NCBI GenBank assembly: GCA_947378615.1 | Contig: CANCKV010000195.1 | Span: 1 to 6,501 of the forward strand | Direction: 5' to 3' | Source of the DNA: Chitinophagaceae bacterium | GTDB lineage: Bacteria > Bacteroidota > Bacteroidia > Chitinophagales > Chitinophagaceae | Length of the DNA stretch: 6,501 bases | Shown: piece by piece, positions 4,582 through 6,501 of the stretch | Layout: every line of letters starts with the position of its first letter | Position numbering within the stretch: the stretch's first letter is position 1 | Made by a program: the position numbers and the translations under genes | The notes under the pieces: generated by a model | Database searches by the model: none | Told to the model about the DNA's origin: nothing | The model's input: only the letters and a program-made list of their open reading frames with translations

Positions 4582-5599
4582 GATTTTCCTTCAACTTCAA
4601 TTCCCAAGCCCAAGCAGTTGACATCATGTCTTCTAGACTGTTTTTCAATACCCAATTCAGTCCCTTTACTGCATATTCATTATTTGCATATATCGCTACC
4701 ACATCACCACCACGACGAGGTCCGATTTCATAATTCAATTTAACACCGCTTACTTTCTCAAAAGTCTTTATGGCCTCTAAAACAGTAATTCCGTTGCCTG
4801 AACCTAGATTAAAAACATCACATTTCGTTTCATTTTTCTTGTCAATTAAATATTGTAAGGCAAGAGTATGTGCATGCGCAATATCACAAACATGAATATA
4901 ATCTCTCAAACAACTTCCATCTCTTGTGGGGTAATCGCTACCATAAACCATCATCTTAGGCAACTTACCTATTGCAGTCTGCGTAATTGCAGGTACAAGA
5001 TTCATCGGTCTTCCTATTGGCAATTCGCCAATTAAAGCAGATTTATGTGCTCCTACGGGATTAAAATAACGAAGTAAAATACTATTTGCTTCAGCTACCT
5101 TAGAAAAGTCCTGAATCATTACTTCTCCCATTTGTTTCGTTGCACCATAAGGACTTTCAGCTTTTTTAGTTGGTGTATTTTCGGTAACAGGAATGCTGTC
5201 AGGATTGCCATAAACAGTACAAGAAGATGAAAATACAAAGTAAGGAACCTTATACTCTTCTACACATTTCAGCAAATTGATAAGAGAAAACATATTATTC
5301 TCATAATAAAATAACGGCTTATCAACAGATTCACCCACTGCTTTGTAAGCTGCAAAATGAATGATACCTGTAATATCTTTATTTTCTTCAAAGATATTTT
5401 TAGTTGCTTCGAATTCTTTCAAGTCAACCGTATAGTTCTTTACTTTTTTACCAGTAATCTTTTCTATACCATCCAACGATTTAATAGAAGAACTTGAGTT
5501 GTCATCTACAGAAATTACTTCAAAACCATTTTCAATTAAATCAACAATAGTGTGTGAACCAATGTAGCCACATCCACCTGTTACTAATATTTTAGCCAT
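4577..5599 (-). CDS. galE: UDP-glucose 4-epimerase
   Basis: This cytoplasmic enzyme interconverts UDP-glucose and UDP-galactose through a 4-keto intermediate with tightly bound NAD, in the Leloir pathway and in supplying galactose for polysaccharides. The 340-residue length is normal for GalE. It is an extended short-chain dehydrogenase: the NAD loop TGGCGYIG is at 7-14, Asp-rich VDDNSS at 31-36, HFAAYKAVGES at 81-91, the active-site serine in FSSSCTVYG (about Ser126), and the catalytic pair Tyr151/Lys155 in SPYGATK. RYFNPVGAH (177-185) and the C-terminal substrate domain with RRGGDVVAIYAN (295-306) follow. Ile303 aligns with the position that is Tyr299 in E. coli and Cys307 in human GalE, the gate for N-acetylated sugars, so acetylated substrates cannot be ruled in or out. 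The start at 5599 lies immediately before the first NAD strand. The gene follows lysS on the same strand after 125 bases and has its own promoter candidate. Confidence 0.95.
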   Translation of the reverse strand: MAKILVTGGCGYIGSHTIVDLIENGFEVISVDDNSSSSIKSLDGIEKITGKKVKNYTVDLKEFEATKNIFEENKDITGIIHFAAYKAVGESVDKPLFYYENNMFSLINLLKCVEEYKVPYFVFSSSCTVYGNPDSIPVTENTPTKKAESPYGATKQMGEVMIQDFSKVAEANSILLRYFNPVGAHKSALIGELPIGRPMNLVPAITQTAIGKLPKMMVYGSDYPTRDGSCLRDYIHVCDIAHAHTLALQYLIDKKNETKCDVFNLGSGNGITVLEAIKTFEKVSGVKLNYEIGPRRGGDVVAIYANNEYAVKGLNWVLKNSLEDMMSTAWAWELKLKENQ

Positions 5600-5618
5600 T
5601 TTCAGTTAATTAAGTTGG

Positions 5619-5645
5619 CAAAGTAATGAATTATACCTTAACCAA
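5619..5645 (-). promoter_or_regulatory. Candidate promoter for galE
   Basis: On the minus strand TTACTTTG (5626-5619) is one mismatch from TAnnTTTG, and TTG (5645-5643) lies 16 bases upstream, the same spacing as in the MFS promoter candidate. The transcription start would fall about 15 bases before the galE ATG. Read-through from lysS is also possible, since no clear terminator is seen in the spacer. Confidence 0.4.
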
Positions 5646-5694
5646 TATTTACAAATAATTATTTTCACTCCCAATTCTCACCTTTCTCCATCCA

Positions 5695-5729
5695 ACTCAT
5701 CACTTATCACTCATAGTTCATCACTTAAC
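5695..5729 (-). repeat. Heptad stop array C (5 units) across the lysS stop codon
   Basis: On the coding (minus) strand five contiguous units read GTTAAGT, GATGAAC, TATGAGT, GATAAGT, GATGAGT. Positions 3-5 give TAA, TGA, TGA, TAA, TGA. The first unit contains the lysS stop codon (5727-5725) and the other four follow it. Register, orientation and relation to the gene end are the same as in the arrays at 238-258 and 4547-4581. Confidence 0.8.
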
Positions 5730-6501
5730 TTCCCTTTTCCGGTCTCATCTGAGGAAACAACAACACATCTTGAATTGACGGGCTGTTTGTCATCAGCATA
5801 CAAAGTCGGTCGATTCCAATTCCAATACCACTCGTAGGAGGCATTCCATATTCAAGAGCACGCAGGAAGTCGTTATCAATAAACATCGCTTCGTCATCAC
5901 CACGTTCCATAAGCTTAGCCTGTTCTTCAAAACGATTGCGCTGATCGATAGGATCGTTCAATTCACTGTAGGCGTTTGCTATTTCTTTACCGTTTACCAT
6001 CAATTCAAATCTTTCTACCAAACCTTCCTTACTACGATGCTTTTTAGTCAAAGGACTCATCTCAACAGGATAATCGATGATAAAAGTTGGTTGAATGTAT
6101 TTATGTTCACTCGTTGCACCGAAGATTTCATCAATCAATTTTCCCTTTCCAATATTAGTGGGCACGCCGATATCCAATTTCTTGCAAACATCTCTTAGTC
6201 CTTCCTCATCCAAATTGCTCACATCAATTCCCGTATTTTCTTGAATCGCCTCATGAATGCTTATCCGCTTGAAAGGTGCCTTAAAGCTTATTGTTTGTTC
6301 ACCCACAGTTACTTCTGTTGTTCCATGCAATGCGATGGCTATTTGCTCAAACAATTGCTCTGTCGTTTCCATCATCCAAAAATAATCCTTGTAGGCGGTG
6401 TACCATTCCAAAACGGTAAATTCAGGGTTATGCGTTCTATCCATCCCCTCATTTCTGAAGTTGCGACTAAATTCATACACCCAATCAAACCCACCTACAA
6501 T
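5725..6501 (-). CDS. lysS: Lysyl-tRNA synthetase (class II), C-terminal 258 residues (cut by window edge)
   Basis: The frame is open to base 6501, so the GTG at 6480-6478 is an internal Val, not a start; the gene begins outside the window. LysRS charges tRNA-Lys with lysine using ATP in the cytoplasm. The fragment begins IVGGFDWVYEF and carries class II motif 2, FRNEGMDRTHNPEFT (about residues 15-29 of the fragment), followed by LEWYTAYKDY. FIIDYPVEMSPLTKKHR and FELMVNGKEIANAYSELNDP form the lysine-specific pocket region. Motif 3, GIGIGIDRLCMLMT, lies at about 225-238 with its ATP-binding Arg at 232. The protein ends soon after LLFPQMRPEKGS, the usual bacterial LysRS C-terminus, without the longer tail found in some Bacteroidota. 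The N-terminal anticodon-binding domain and motif 1 are outside the window. The specificity call rests on motif context that separates LysRS from AspRS and AsnRS. Confidence 0.95.
   Translation of the reverse strand: MVGGFDWVYEFSRNFRNEGMDRTHNPEFTVLEWYTAYKDYFWMMETTEQLFEQIAIALHGTTEVTVGEQTISFKAPFKRISIHEAIQENTGIDVSNLDEEGLRDVCKKLDIGVPTNIGKGKLIDEIFGATSEHKYIQPTFIIDYPVEMSPLTKKHRSKEGLVERFELMVNGKEIANAYSELNDPIDQRNRFEEQAKLMERGDDEAMFIDNDFLRALEYGMPPTSGIGIGIDRLCMLMTNSPSIQDVLLFPQMRPEKGS

Noticed and set aside
6478..6480. GTG as a possible start of the lysyl-tRNA synthetase
   Set aside because: The frame continues upstream to the window edge with conserved LysRS residues (IVGGFDW), so this codon is an internal Val.

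Overview
The window looks like an ordinary chromosomal stretch from a low-GC member of the Bacteroidota, with the Chitinophagales or a related order as the best guess. The reasons are AT-rich DNA, starts without a Shine-Dalgarno sequence, promoter candidates of the Bacteroidota type (TTG, spacer, TAnnTTTG), and protein sequences typical of that phylum. The species assignment is inference.

Layout. From 1 to 1908 on the minus strand lies a probable sulfur/thiol unit: a CoA-disulfide reductase fused to a rhodanese domain (247-1908), followed by the start of a free-standing rhodanese cut by the window edge (1-171). Its promoter region carries a perfect GTAAC-N4-GTTAC palindrome placed where a Crp/Fnr-type activator would bind. 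A long divergent spacer (1909-2645) holds this palindrome, a perfect 12-bp hairpin, a G-rich tract, a 42-bp tandem repeat and a good promoter for the next gene. On the plus strand come an MFS exporter (2646-3923) and a decayed isochorismatase-family gene that lacks its first half and has a frameshift near its end (3955-4276). A convergent spacer of 300 bases (4277-4576) contains terminator-like hairpins and a 93-base inverted repeat. On the minus strand follow UDP-glucose 4-epimerase galE (4577-5599) and the C-terminal half of lysyl-tRNA synthetase lysS (5725-6501, cut by the window edge).

How the genes work together. The reductase and the rhodanese probably cooperate in handling CoA disulfide or persulfide and sulfane sulfur. 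galE and lysS are housekeeping genes for sugar nucleotides and translation. The MFS gene and the isochorismatase remnant look like an eroding accessory pair.

The most unusual signal is a 7-base repeat at the 3' ends of all three complete minus-strand reading-frame ends (238-258, 4547-4581, 5695-5729). All 13 units carry a stop triplet (TAA, TGA or TAG) at the same position of the heptad, and each gene's own stop codon is one of these units in the same register. Because 7 is not a multiple of 3, such an array closes all three reading frames within about 20 bases. No complete new defence or mobile system is visible.
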